DNA from: Lachnospiraceae bacterium | GTDB taxonomy: Bacteria; Bacillota; Clostridia; Lachnospirales; Lachnospiraceae | Direction of reading: 5' to 3' | NCBI GenBank assembly: GCA_029053015.1 | Contig: JAIDHX010000037.1 | Location: 1 to 64,000, forward strand | DNA: 64,000 nucleotides | Shown here: one piece after another, positions 25,955 through 34,622 of the stretch | How positions within the stretch are numbered: the first letter of the stretch is position 1 | Layout: every line of letters begins with the position of its first letter | Position numbers and translations under genes: made by a program | The notes under the pieces: generated by a model | Database searches by the model: none | Told to the model about the DNA's origin: nothing | What the model saw: only the letters and a program-made list of their open reading frames with translations

Positions 25955-26686
25955 ATGAGTTTAGTAGCACCGGTAAAAGACGGACAATTATTGACAAACG
26001 GCTTGACAGCAGCGGAAAAGAAAAAGGCAGATGCTGAGGCAAAAACTTCCAAAGAAGCCAGTTCCATGGATAAGGATTCTTTCTTACAGCTTTTGGTAGC
26101 GCAGATGAAATATCAGGATCCGCTGGAACCTACTTCAAACACAGAGTATATTGCACAGTATGCGCAGTTCTCACAGGTAGAGTCCTTACAGAATATGAGC
26201 CAGAATATGGATTTACAGAGAGCAAGCTCACTGGTAGGACAGATGGTTTATGTGAAGACCACAAATGATTCGGGCGTTACCGATTATGTATACGGCAAGG
26301 TTGATTATGTTACCTATCAGGGCAATAAGCCTTACTTGTATATCAACGAAAAGAGTTATCCGCTTGAAGATTTGGAGACCATTGTGGAGCCCGAATACTA
26401 CGAGGCTTACAATCTTGCTACAGAGCTGGTTACCGGAATCAACAGACTGCCTAAGCTTGGACTGGTGGATTTGGGCAATGCGTCTAAGATTGACGAGCTG
26501 AACGAGATTTACACCAATATGACAGACTACCAGAAGACCTTTGTTGCAAAAGAAAAGGTTGAGGCACTGGAGAAATATGTTGCCAAGATTGACGAACTGA
26601 GAAAGCTGGCAGCGGAAGCAAATAAAGAACCGGAAGAGGTAGAGGAGCCGGAAGAGACGGAAGGCACGGAGAGCGAAGAAGCATAA
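25955..26686 (+). CDS. flgD: Flagellar hook cap FlgD with an unusual helical C-terminal module
   Basis: This 243-residue protein caps the growing hook. Residues 38-85 hold the conserved FlgD N-domain (KDSFLQLLVAQMKYQDPLEPTSNTEYIAQYAQFSQVE). Residues 92-145 are a small beta domain. From about 152 to 215 comes a helical module (INRLPKLGLVD, then DYQKTFVAKEKVEALEKYV) resembling three-helix repeats found in wall-bound surface proteins, and then an acidic Glu-rich tail (222-243). I do not know this module as a standard part of FlgD. The ATG at 25955 follows AAAGGAGTGACGAGT. A GTG at 25946 is inside the ribosome binding site. Confidence 0.92.
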   Translation: MSLVAPVKDGQLLTNGLTAAEKKKADAEAKTSKEASSMDKDSFLQLLVAQMKYQDPLEPTSNTEYIAQYAQFSQVESLQNMSQNMDLQRASSLVGQMVYVKTTNDSGVTDYVYGKVDYVTYQGNKPYLYINEKSYPLEDLETIVEPEYYEAYNLATELVTGINRLPKLGLVDLGNASKIDELNEIYTNMTDYQKTFVAKEKVEALEKYVAKIDELRKLAAEANKEPEEVEEPEETEGTESEEA

Positions 26687-26718
26687 TGCTTTCGGTGTAA
26701 ACACAGGGAGGTGGCCGT

Positions 26719-27126
26719 ATGAAGGTACAAAACGGCAGTTTTCTCTCGATAGAGCAGCTTCAGGATAAATACTTAAGGCAGAATGTCAGAACGGACGGCG
26801 CAAACAAGGAAGAAGCGCTTTCCTTTAAAGAGGTCCTTGACAGAAAGCAGACGGCTGTGACAGCCGGAGCGGCAAGCCTTAAATTTTCCAAGCATGCGCA
26901 GAGCAGATTGTCCGACAGACACATTGAACTGACAAACGGACAGATGGAGCGCCTGCATGACGGAGCAAAAAAAGCGGGAGAAAAAGGCATACAGGATTCA
27001 TTGGTAATAGTGGATGGTCTGGCGTTCATCGTCAATATCCCCAACAAAACAGTGGTGACGGCAATGGACAGCGCAGATACACAGGATAGTATTTTTACAA
27101 ATATAGACGGAGCGGTTATTATGTAG
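26719..27126 (+). CDS. Flagellar operon protein of the TIGR02530 type
   Basis: This 135-residue protein contains LKFSKHAQSRLSDRHIELT and DSLVIVDGLAFIVNIPNKTVVTAMD, the hallmark segments of a small conserved family always found between flgD and flgE in Firmicutes flagellar operons. Its function is not settled. A role in hook assembly or export is inferred only from location. It has no signal peptide or membrane segment. The start follows GGGAGGTGGCCGT. Confidence 0.85.
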   Translation: MKVQNGSFLSIEQLQDKYLRQNVRTDGANKEEALSFKEVLDRKQTAVTAGAASLKFSKHAQSRLSDRHIELTNGQMERLHDGAKKAGEKGIQDSLVIVDGLAFIVNIPNKTVVTAMDSADTQDSIFTNIDGAVIM

Positions 27127-27206
27127 CCGGACCTTTGGAGGCAGCAGTTTCCTGACTGACAGAAGGAAACAGGCGCTTCGTCTTAAGACAGGAGGTCATT
27201 TTTACT

Positions 27207-28976
27207 ATGATGAGATCACTTTTTTCTGGCGTGTCAGGTTTAAAGACACATCAGACCAGAATGGACGTTATCGGTAACAACATTGCAAACGTAAACACGA
27301 CAGCTTACAAATCAAGCTCCATGGTGTTCAGCGAGCTTATCAGCCAGACAACGCGGAAGGCATCCGGACCCAATGCGGCAACCGGAGCGGGTGGTGTCAA
27401 CGCGAGACAGATTGGTCTCGGTGTAATGGGAGCCGCTATCAACATGAATATCACCGGACAGGGTGCAGCACAGTCCACAGGCAACCCGTTTGATATTATG
27501 ATCAGCGGCAGCGCTTTCTTTATTGTAAGCGACGGTAACAATAATTTCTTTACCAGAGACGGTTCTTTCTATGTGGATGCAGGCGGTAATCTTGCCATGA
27601 CCAGCAACGGTTATAACGTTATGGGCTGGCAGGTAGACCCGGAGACCATGAACATCAAGCAGGATACGGTATCCGCGCTTCGCATTATGAGCCAGGTGAA
27701 TATGACTTATCCGCCTGAGGCAACCAGCCAGGCATATGTGGGCGGTATCATCGATAAGTTTGATACGGATGTAACCAGCAGCTCCGGTAAGGCAATCAAC
27801 TTAAACTTCTATGATGCCCTGGGCTATGACTACACCGCAAAGCTGGTTATCAAGCAGTCTTCCGCGACAAATGAATACAGTATTGAGTTGGATAAGATTT
27901 TGGATGCGGCAGGCAATGAAATCGACATCACAGGTGCGGGCTTCGGTTCTGCAACCAACCAGAAGGTGAACAATTCGATCGTGCTTGACAATACGGCGTA
28001 CAAGTGGAATGGCAATGAATTGCAGACGGCGAGCGGCACATCTGTATGTAACCTTGCAGCTATATTTGATGCTGCGTCAACAGCAGACAATCCGGTGTTT
28101 AAGACGGACGAGGACACAACGGCAGCGCTGGAAGAACTGGCAAAGGCATACGGCTATGAAGGAAAGCTCGATGATTTTATGAATCTGACAGTTGAATTAC
28201 AGCCTAATGAGGAGAATGGTGCGACTGCAACCTTTACCGGCGGCAGATTCACGGTAAAGCAGTTGTTCTATAACCAGCTTAACAATACAAAGCCCAATCT
28301 TCTTACATCGGCGAATGAAATTGCCAATGCGCCTGCAAACTGGGGACTTGATGCCTTTGACACAACAGGACGTAACTTTGACGGCGCCGTGCTGGTATAT
28401 GATGACGGCAATCTGGGCGGTGAGAAGGGACATTTTGCCGGCGTAAACGGACAGCCTACGAACCAGACGGTTACGTTGGGGCTTTCCGCGCTTGGCGGCA
28501 ATTTCTCCGATATTGTAATTGACTTTTCAACAAGCTCCATGTTTGATAACAACGGTACCTGTACCGTGGGCGCTACACCGGGCGACTTGAAGGGTCTTGG
28601 AATGGGACGTAAGCTGGGTGACATGAGCGGCATTTCCATTCAGCAGGACGGTATGATTTATGCGGCATACGACAATGGTATGACGAGGCTTTTGGGACAG
28701 ATTGCAGTTGCGGAATTCGCAAATGCTTCCGGTCTTGAAAGAGCAGGTGAAAACCTGTATTCTGCAACTTTAAACTCCGGTCAGTTTGACGGCATTGGCA
28801 AGAATATTACAGCCAACGGCGGCAAGATGACAACAGGACAGTTGGAAATGAGTAATGTTGACTTGTCTGCAGAGTTTACGGAAATGATTACCACACAGAG
28901 AGGTTTCCAGGCAAACAGCCGAATCATTACGGTTTCGGATACACTTCTGGAAGAATTGACCAATCTGAAGAGATAA
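27207..28976 (+). CDS. flgE: Flagellar hook protein FlgE
   Basis: This 589-residue exported protein polymerises into the hook. The N-terminus MRSLFSGVSGLKTHQTRMDVIGNNIANVNTTAYKSS and the C-terminus (MSNVDLSAEFTEMITTQRGFQANSRIITVSDTLLEELTNLKR) are the conserved rod/hook ends that form the inner tube. The middle (about residues 180-480) forms the variable surface domains. Two adjacent ATG codons (27207, 27210) follow GGAGGTCATTTTTACT. A GTTTCCT/AGGAAAC hairpin lies at 27147-27170 upstream, and a strong stem-loop follows the gene. Confidence 0.97.
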   Translation: MMRSLFSGVSGLKTHQTRMDVIGNNIANVNTTAYKSSSMVFSELISQTTRKASGPNAATGAGGVNARQIGLGVMGAAINMNITGQGAAQSTGNPFDIMISGSAFFIVSDGNNNFFTRDGSFYVDAGGNLAMTSNGYNVMGWQVDPETMNIKQDTVSALRIMSQVNMTYPPEATSQAYVGGIIDKFDTDVTSSSGKAINLNFYDALGYDYTAKLVIKQSSATNEYSIELDKILDAAGNEIDITGAGFGSATNQKVNNSIVLDNTAYKWNGNELQTASGTSVCNLAAIFDAASTADNPVFKTDEDTTAALEELAKAYGYEGKLDDFMNLTVELQPNEENGATATFTGGRFTVKQLFYNQLNNTKPNLLTSANEIANAPANWGLDAFDTTGRNFDGAVLVYDDGNLGGEKGHFAGVNGQPTNQTVTLGLSALGGNFSDIVIDFSTSSMFDNNGTCTVGATPGDLKGLGMGRKLGDMSGISIQQDGMIYAAYDNGMTRLLGQIAVAEFANASGLERAGENLYSATLNSGQFDGIGKNITANGGKMTTGQLEMSNVDLSAEFTEMITTQRGFQANSRIITVSDTLLEELTNLKR

Positions 28977-28993
28977 TAGCAATTAAATAATGG

Positions 28994-29027
28994 CGGTAAA
29001 GGGGAAGGTTCTGCTTCCCCTTTGCCG
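28994..29027 (+). other. Strong stem-loop between flgE and flbD
   Basis: A 14-bp GC-rich stem (28994-29007 with 29014-29027, one T-G wobble) has a six-base loop. No T-run follows, so it is probably a 3' stabiliser of the abundant hook mRNA or a partial attenuator rather than the operon's end. Confidence 0.6.
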
Positions 29028-29072
29028 CGTTGTGCGTAGTGGAAGAAAGTTTGTGAGGGGAGTATCCAGTAT

Positions 29073-29255
29073 ATGATAGAAATCACGAAAATGAATGGGC
29101 AGAAAATTTTAATCAATCCCGATTTGATAGAAATGGTAGAAGAAACGCCGGATACAGTCATGACTCTTACCACCGGCAAAAAAATTATTGTAAAAGAAAG
29201 TAGACAAACGGTGAAAAATCTAGTAGAATTATACAGAAAGGACATTTCTGTGTAG
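29073..29255 (+). CDS. flbD: FlbD/SwrD family flagellar protein
   Basis: This 60-residue protein (MIEITKMNGQKILINPDLIEMVEETPDTVMTLTTGKKIIV) matches the small FlbD/SwrD family encoded between hook and motor genes. In Bacillus subtilis SwrD raises flagellar torque for swarming. It has no membrane segment. It is followed directly by motA here, consistent with a role connected to the stator. Confidence 0.9.
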   Translation: MIEITKMNGQKILINPDLIEMVEETPDTVMTLTTGKKIIVKESRQTVKNLVELYRKDISV

Positions 29256-29315
29256 TGGTGTGAATTTTTCAATTGTTCATACAAATGAAACAGAATGAAT
29301 GGCAGGTGAAGTTTT

Positions 29316-30110
29316 GTGGATATTGCAACAATATTAGGCTTGGTTGTATGTTTTGCTATGGTTCTTGTGGGCGTTGCGACCAGTGGTGGTTTGCAGGCTT
29401 TGCCAAGTTACGTTGATATACCCTCTGTAGCAATTACTTTCGGAGGCGCTTTTTCAGCAGTTTTGGCAGCCAATACCATACAGAGCTTTTTGAGCGGTCT
29501 TAAGAGTTTTACCCTGGCGCTCAAGGTGCCGAAGAACAATACAGCAGAGATGATAAACAACATTATAAATCTGTCCAATGTAGCGAGAAAGGAAGGTTTG
29601 CTTTCTTTGGAGGAGGCTGCCGGTGAATTGGATGATGAATTCCTCAAAAAAGGAATTCTTCTTATTGTAGACGGTACGGATCCGGAATTGGTGCGTGCCA
29701 TCATGGAAACAGAACTGGTCAGCATGGACAGCCGCCATAAGGCGAGAATCGGATTTTGGGATAATGTAGGTTCCATGGGACCTGCCTGGGGTATGATTGG
29801 TACTTTGGTAGGTCTTGTTAATATGTTAAATAACATGGAAGATGCTTCCTCCATCGGACCGAATATGGCGACAGCGTTGATTACCACACTGTATGGTTCC
29901 TTGCTTGCAAACTGGATTTGCGGGCCGATTTCCAACAAGCTGAAAGCGCAGAATGATATGGAGATGATGCAGAAGGAGATTATGATAGAAGGCCTTCTCT
30001 CCATACAGGCGGGCGAAAATCCCCGTGTTATTGAAGAAAAACTGAAGTCCTTCATGGCTCCTGACGAGCGCAAGAGTCCGGATGATAACGGAGGTGAGGT
30101 AGATGGCTAA
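29316..30110 (+). CDS. motA: Flagellar stator protein MotA
   Basis: This 264-residue membrane protein forms the proton (or sodium) conducting stator with MotB. It has four membrane helices, a large cytoplasmic loop (about residues 50-150) and the conserved prolines in DNVGSMGPAWGMIGTLVGLVNML. The start is a GTG at 29316 after GGCAGGTGAAGTTTT. The end overlaps motB by eight bases. Its placement inside the fla/che operon is the common clostridial arrangement. Confidence 0.95.
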   Translation: MDIATILGLVVCFAMVLVGVATSGGLQALPSYVDIPSVAITFGGAFSAVLAANTIQSFLSGLKSFTLALKVPKNNTAEMINNIINLSNVARKEGLLSLEEAAGELDDEFLKKGILLIVDGTDPELVRAIMETELVSMDSRHKARIGFWDNVGSMGPAWGMIGTLVGLVNMLNNMEDASSIGPNMATALITTLYGSLLANWICGPISNKLKAQNDMEMMQKEIMIEGLLSIQAGENPRVIEEKLKSFMAPDERKSPDDNGGEVDG

Positions 30111-30933
30111 GCGTAAAGAGGAAGTGCCGCCGCCAGGGTCCCCGGCGTGGATGGCTACCTTTGGCGATTTGATGAATCTGCTTCTGTGCTTTTATGTGCT
30201 TCTTTTTTCCATGTCAACGATAGATGCCGACAAACTGAAGGCGATTGCAGAGTCTTTCAGCCAGACCTTTTCCATATTTTCCGGCGGCGCGACTGCCATC
30301 GGAGACGGTATGCTTGTCAGCAATGGCGTGAGTCAGTTAAACGAGCTGGATGAATATATCAACAGCACGGGCAAGACAGCGGACGCGGAAGGCGACGAGT
30401 TTGAAGACCCGGTCGAGTCCGATACCATTGCAGAGGCGTTAAAGCAGATGGAAGCGCAGCAGCTCGCAGAGTCGGAGCAGCTCGCTGAGAAAATAGAAGA
30501 GAGCGTCTCGGAAAATAATCTGGATGGCGCGATTGATATTGATTTTACGTCGCAGTATGTAGAGCTTACCTTAAAGGGAGCGGTACTCTTTGATTCCGGT
30601 AAAGCGGAGATTCGCTCGGATGCAGAGCCGGTGCTGGATAAAGTCGGGGTTATACTCGAAAGGTACGCCGAAAGCGTTATTGAGATTGAAGGACACACGG
30701 ACAATGTGCCTTTTAACGGAGGCAGATATGCTGACAACAGCGAATTGAGCTGTGCAAGGGCATTATCCGTATTTAATTATTTCCTGGATACGACAAATCT
30801 GGATCCGGCGATGATAAAGTATGCTGGCAGGGGCGAGTATGTGCCGATAGCTGACAATTCCACCGAAGAGGGGCGTGCAAAGAACCGAAGGGTGGTAATC
30901 CGTATCTATAACAATTTGAGTTATTACCAATAA
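30103..30933 (+). CDS. motB: Flagellar stator protein MotB
   Basis: This protein of 276 residues has a single N-terminal membrane helix with the ion-binding aspartate (Asp22 in TFGDLMNLLLCFYVLLFS) and a C-terminal OmpA-like peptidoglycan-binding domain (LFDSGKAEIRSDAEPVL, IEGHTDNVPFNGGRYADNSELSCARA). A charged Glu/Gln-rich linker lies between (about 90-140). It overlaps motA by eight bases behind GGAGGTGAGGTAG. Confidence 0.96.
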   Translation: MAKRKEEVPPPGSPAWMATFGDLMNLLLCFYVLLFSMSTIDADKLKAIAESFSQTFSIFSGGATAIGDGMLVSNGVSQLNELDEYINSTGKTADAEGDEFEDPVESDTIAEALKQMEAQQLAESEQLAEKIEESVSENNLDGAIDIDFTSQYVELTLKGAVLFDSGKAEIRSDAEPVLDKVGVILERYAESVIEIEGHTDNVPFNGGRYADNSELSCARALSVFNYFLDTTNLDPAMIKYAGRGEYVPIADNSTEEGRAKNRRVVIRIYNNLSYYQ

Positions 30934-30954
30934 AAGAAAGGACAGACAGGTGTC

Positions 30955-31461
30955 ATGAAAAAGAATTTAATGTCAATCTTAATACTTGCTCTGCTGGTGG
31001 TAAATATTGTTCTGACGGCGATTATGATGTTCAGTGTGACGGGGGCGATGAAGAGTACCACGGCATTGGTGGGCAGGATCGCGGCAGTTCTTGATTTGGA
31101 GCTGAATCTTGGCACGGATGAAAAAACGTTGTCCATTCAGGACAGTGTGCCGTACAATATTGCAGAGGCCATGACGATTCTCTTAAAGACCGGTGAGGAT
31201 GGCAAACAGCATTATGTGCAGATAGCAGTATCGATTCAGATGGATAAGACACACAAGGATTACAAAAAATATTCCGCGACAATGGTGGAAAATGAGAGTA
31301 TACTAAAAGGAGAAATTCTGGAGGTGGTATCTTCCTATACATTGGAAGAATTCCAAAATGATACCACCGGAGTCCAAAATGAGATACTGGCAAGACTGCG
31401 CAGGCTGTATAACTCCGATTTCATCTATAAAGTCGTATTCAGCGATGTGAAGGTGATGTAA
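30955..31461 (+). CDS. fliL: Flagellar basal-body-associated protein FliL
   Basis: This 168-residue bitopic membrane protein has an N-terminal helix (about residues 5-28) and a C-terminal extracytoplasmic domain with VQIAVSIQMDKTHKDY. FliL surrounds and supports the stator. Identity is low as usual for the family, but its position between motB and fliM is the canonical one. The start follows AGAAAGGACAGACAGGTGTC. Confidence 0.9.
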   Translation: MKKNLMSILILALLVVNIVLTAIMMFSVTGAMKSTTALVGRIAAVLDLELNLGTDEKTLSIQDSVPYNIAEAMTILLKTGEDGKQHYVQIAVSIQMDKTHKDYKKYSATMVENESILKGEILEVVSSYTLEEFQNDTTGVQNEILARLRRLYNSDFIYKVVFSDVKVM

Positions 31462-31534
31462 GTGTCAGCAGCAAAGAACACTGATTACTCCATGCAACTA
31501 CGGAATTATGGCTTGAAAACAGGAGGTGGGCTTG

Positions 31535-32515
31535 ATGAGTGAGGTGTTGTCCCAAAGTGAAATAGACAACCTGTTCGCGGCTCTTTCTACCGGAGAACTG
31601 GATGTAGAACAAATCCAGGAAAAAGAAGAAAAGCAGACGAGAGTTTACGACTTTCGTCGTCCGGCAAAGTTCTCTAAGGAACATCTCAGAACCCTTGAAA
31701 TTATTTTTGAACATTACGGAAGACTGCTGGCCACAAATCTGCCGATTTACATGCGGAAAAGTGTGCAGATAGACGTGGCGAGCTCGGAGGCTATGACCTT
31801 TTCAGAGTTTTTTAACGCGCTGTCAACGCCGGTTATTATGGGGATTGGCAGTCTGGAGCCTCTTCCGGGTAACATTATTATAGATTTATCGCCCAATTTA
31901 GGGTATGCTATTATTGACCGCATGCTTGGCGGAGAGGGCGGAACGCTTGAGAAGAACAGGGATTTCACCCGAATAGAGCGGATTATTATTGAAAAGATTC
32001 TGGTTGTGTGCATGCAGCATATGCGGGAGCCGTGGAAAAACGTAATGGATATCAATCCCATGCTGGAGCGGCTGGAAACCAATCCGCAGTTTGTGCAGAT
32101 TATTTCGCCGAACGATATGGTAGCGTTGGTTACGCTCGATGTTAAAATCGGCGACATACAGGGCTTTATGAATATGTGTCTTCCGTATTTTACGCTGGAA
32201 GACATTATGGATAGGCTGAATACGAGATACTGGTATGCAAATCTGCAGGAAATGAAGAACGAAGATTATGAAGAACACATAGAATCTCTGATTCGCAGGG
32301 TAGATATACCGATAAAGGCGATTTTAGGCAACAGTACGGTTTCTGTCAATGATTTTGTAAATCTGCAGGTAGGGGACGTTATCCGGCTGGATTCCCGTGT
32401 GGACAGTGAATTGTCCGTCTATGTGGGGAATATCAGAAAGTTTACCGCTTTGCCGGGTGCCAGCAAGGATAATTATGCGGTCAGAGTAATGTCGGTAATC
32501 AGAGAGGGGGAGTAA
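31535..32515 (+). CDS. fliM: Flagellar motor switch protein FliM
   Basis: This 326-residue C-ring protein binds phosphorylated CheY and switches rotation. It begins MSEVLSQSEIDNLFAALSTGE, the conserved CheY-P-binding peptide. The CheC-like middle domain (ATNLPIYMRKSVQIDVASSEAMTF) and C-terminal SpoA domain (VSVNDFVNLQVGDVIRLDS) follow. The ATG at 31535 has a good AGGAGGTGGGCTTG in front. A GTG at 31526 is part of that ribosome binding site. fliY begins four bases after the stop. Confidence 0.97.
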   Translation: MSEVLSQSEIDNLFAALSTGELDVEQIQEKEEKQTRVYDFRRPAKFSKEHLRTLEIIFEHYGRLLATNLPIYMRKSVQIDVASSEAMTFSEFFNALSTPVIMGIGSLEPLPGNIIIDLSPNLGYAIIDRMLGGEGGTLEKNRDFTRIERIIIEKILVVCMQHMREPWKNVMDINPMLERLETNPQFVQIISPNDMVALVTLDVKIGDIQGFMNMCLPYFTLEDIMDRLNTRYWYANLQEMKNEDYEEHIESLIRRVDIPIKAILGNSTVSVNDFVNLQVGDVIRLDSRVDSELSVYVGNIRKFTALPGASKDNYAVRVMSVIREGE

Positions 32516-32518
32516 AAC

Positions 32519-33796
32519 ATGAATGATATGTTGTCCCAGGACGAAATAAATGCCTTATTAAACGGAATGGATTTGTCAGATAGTGCAGGCGCTGATTCGA
32601 CAGGCTCGGCGGGTGGAAGTAGTGCTCCACCCATAGATGAGAGTCTTTTGACAGACGTGGAAAAGGATGCCGTAGGCGAGGTTGCCAATATCAGCATGGG
32701 TTCGTCGGCAACCACCTTGTATTCGCTGGTAAACCAAAAGGTAAATATAACGACGCCGACGGTTTCCATGGCAAATTGGGACACGGTTCTGGCGGAATAT
32801 GAAAAGCCTTGTGTTTTTATTCAAATTAAATATACAGAAGGACTTGACGGTACGAATATTCTCGTATTGAAGGAACGGGATGTTAAAATCATCACCGACC
32901 TGATGATGGGAGGAGACGGCAGCAATACAGAAGGAGAATTGGGCGAACTGCATTTGAGTGCGATTTCCGAAGCCATGAACCAGATGATGGGTTCCTCTGC
33001 AACCTCTCTTTCTACCATGCTTGGCATGACGATCGATATCAGTCCGCCGGAGGCAAGCCGCGTAGACTTAACGGAGTACCATAATGGAAGTGATATTTCT
33101 CCCTTTTTAGGAGGCACTTTTGTTAAGGTATCCTTCCAAATGCAAATCGGGGATTTAGTAGACAGTAATATCATGCAGCTATATCCGGTTGATTTTGCCA
33201 AGAAAATTGTAGAAACCTTTATGTCTGAGCAAATGGGAGGGGCATCGGCGAGTGCTCCGTCACCCGCACCCGAACCGGCGCCTGCAGCAGCTCCGAGCAG
33301 CGCACCTGTACAGCCTGCGCCACAGCCCGCTATGGGAATGGATCCGCAGGCGGCGATGGGAATGAATCCCATGTACGGAATGCCCATGCAGGGGATGCCG
33401 ATGCAAGGAATGCCCATGCAGGGAATGGCTCCCATGGGAATGAATCCAATGGGGATGAATCCCATGTATATGCAGCCGCCGATGGGAATGCCGCAGCAGA
33501 GTGTAAATGTACAGCCGGCGCAATTCCAAAGTTTTGCTGCAGATACAGCGTCTGTTGCCGGAGCGGAGAACATAGGATTGATTATGGATGTTCCCCTGAA
33601 GGTTACGGCAGAGCTTGGAAGAACCACAAAATCCATTGCTGAAATACTTGATTTTTCGCCTGGAACAATCATTGAACTGGATCGTATCGCAGGAGAGCCG
33701 ATAGATGTTCTGGTAAACGGTAAATTTGTAGCCAGAGGTGAAGTAATCGTAATTGAAGAAAGCTTTGGTATCAGAGTAACGGAAATTATCAAGTAA
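32519..33796 (+). CDS. fliY: Flagellar switch protein / CheY-P phosphatase FliY, with Met-rich linker
   Basis: This 425-residue C-ring protein replaces FliN in Firmicutes. Residues 1-15 (MNDMLSQDEINALLNGMD) resemble the CheY-P-binding peptide. The CheC-like domain has both active-site patterns (VGEVANISMGSSATTLYSL and SEAMNQMMGSSATSLSTM), so CheY-P phosphatase activity is likely. The C-terminal FliN-type SpoA domain (about residues 345-425) follows. The two are joined by a Pro/Ala stretch and then about 55 residues of tandem MGM, GMPMQ and GMNP units (about 275-330), an unusually methionine-rich linker. Confidence 0.94.
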   Translation: MNDMLSQDEINALLNGMDLSDSAGADSTGSAGGSSAPPIDESLLTDVEKDAVGEVANISMGSSATTLYSLVNQKVNITTPTVSMANWDTVLAEYEKPCVFIQIKYTEGLDGTNILVLKERDVKIITDLMMGGDGSNTEGELGELHLSAISEAMNQMMGSSATSLSTMLGMTIDISPPEASRVDLTEYHNGSDISPFLGGTFVKVSFQMQIGDLVDSNIMQLYPVDFAKKIVETFMSEQMGGASASAPSPAPEPAPAAAPSSAPVQPAPQPAMGMDPQAAMGMNPMYGMPMQGMPMQGMPMQGMAPMGMNPMGMNPMYMQPPMGMPQQSVNVQPAQFQSFAADTASVAGAENIGLIMDVPLKVTAELGRTTKSIAEILDFSPGTIIELDRIAGEPIDVLVNGKFVARGEVIVIEESFGIRVTEIIK

Positions 33797-33824
33797 TGAT
33801 AAAAAGCATATAAGGAGAAAACAT

Positions 33825-34187
33825 ATGGCAAACAATATTTTAATCTGTGACGATGCAGCGTTTATGCGAATGATGATTAAGGACATTTTAACCAAGAATG
33901 GTTATAATGTGGTTGGCGAAGCAGAAAATGGTGCAAAAGGTGTTGAAAAGTACAATGAACTGCATCCCGATCTGGTATTGATGGATATTACCATGCCGGA
34001 AATGGACGGCATTGCTGCATTAAAGGGCATCAAAGCGGCAGACGCCAATGCAAAAGTTATTATGTGTTCGGCAATGGGTCAGCAGGCGATGGTTATTGAA
34101 TCCATTCAGGCAGGTGCCAAGGATTTCATTGTAAAGCCTTTCCAGGCGGATCGTGTGCTGGAAGCCGTTAAGAAGGTTATAGGCTGA
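33825..34187 (+). CDS. cheY: Chemotaxis response regulator CheY
   Basis: This 120-residue single-domain receiver has the acid pair in ICDDAAFMR, the phosphorylation site Asp54 in LVLMDITMPEMDG, the switch residues S/T in IMCSAMGQQ and Lys in FIVKPFQ. It binds FliM and FliY when phosphorylated by CheA. The gene lies between fliY and fliO as in Bacillus. The start follows AAGGAGAAAACAT. The stop overlaps the start of fliO by one base. Confidence 0.96.
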   Translation: MANNILICDDAAFMRMMIKDILTKNGYNVVGEAENGAKGVEKYNELHPDLVLMDITMPEMDGIAALKGIKAADANAKVIMCSAMGQQAMVIESIQAGAKDFIVKPFQADRVLEAVKKVIG

Positions 34188-34615
34188 TGCCTGCTGCCGG
34201 AATGGGCGCTGTAAACAGGGTTTCTGAGCTGATTACGGTACTTATCATTTTTGTTTTGGTGCTGGCGCTCACTTTGCTTGTGACAAAATGGCTTGCCGGC
34301 TACCAGAAGGGACAGCGTTCGGGAAGCAATATAGAGATTGTGGATACCTGTCCCGCCGGAAACGGCAAATATATCCAGATAGTCAGGCTGGGGGAAACCT
34401 ATGTGGCAGTTGCCGTGTGTAAGGATTCCGTCACCTTGCTTGCTACGGTTCCGAAAGAACAGCTTGTGCTTCCTGAGGCAGGCGGCAGTTCTACACTAAA
34501 GTTCAGGGAGCTTTTCCACAAGGCAAGGGCAGCTTATCCGGATGCAGAACAGGCAGACGGAGAAAAAGCGGCGGGGGAAGAAACTGACGGACAAGAATTA
34601 CCGAAAGAAGAGTAG
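34187..34615 (+). CDS. fliO: Flagellar biosynthetic protein FliO
   Basis: This 142-residue protein has one N-terminal membrane helix (about residues 12-33) and a small cytoplasmic beta domain (GSNIEIVDTCPAGNGKYIQIVRLGETYVAVAV) with an acidic tail. FliO helps FliP to assemble the export gate. It is translationally coupled to cheY (TGATG). The family is weakly conserved, but the fit of domain layout and position is good. Confidence 0.88.
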   Translation: MPAAGMGAVNRVSELITVLIIFVLVLALTLLVTKWLAGYQKGQRSGSNIEIVDTCPAGNGKYIQIVRLGETYVAVAVCKDSVTLLATVPKEQLVLPEAGGSSTLKFRELFHKARAAYPDAEQADGEKAAGEETDGQELPKEE

Positions 34616-34622
34616 GCTGAAC

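Noticed and set aside
32821..33831. Minus-strand frame of 336 residues across fliY
   Set aside because: It mirrors fliY, and its repetitive Ile-Gly-Met pattern comes from the Met-rich linker read backwards.
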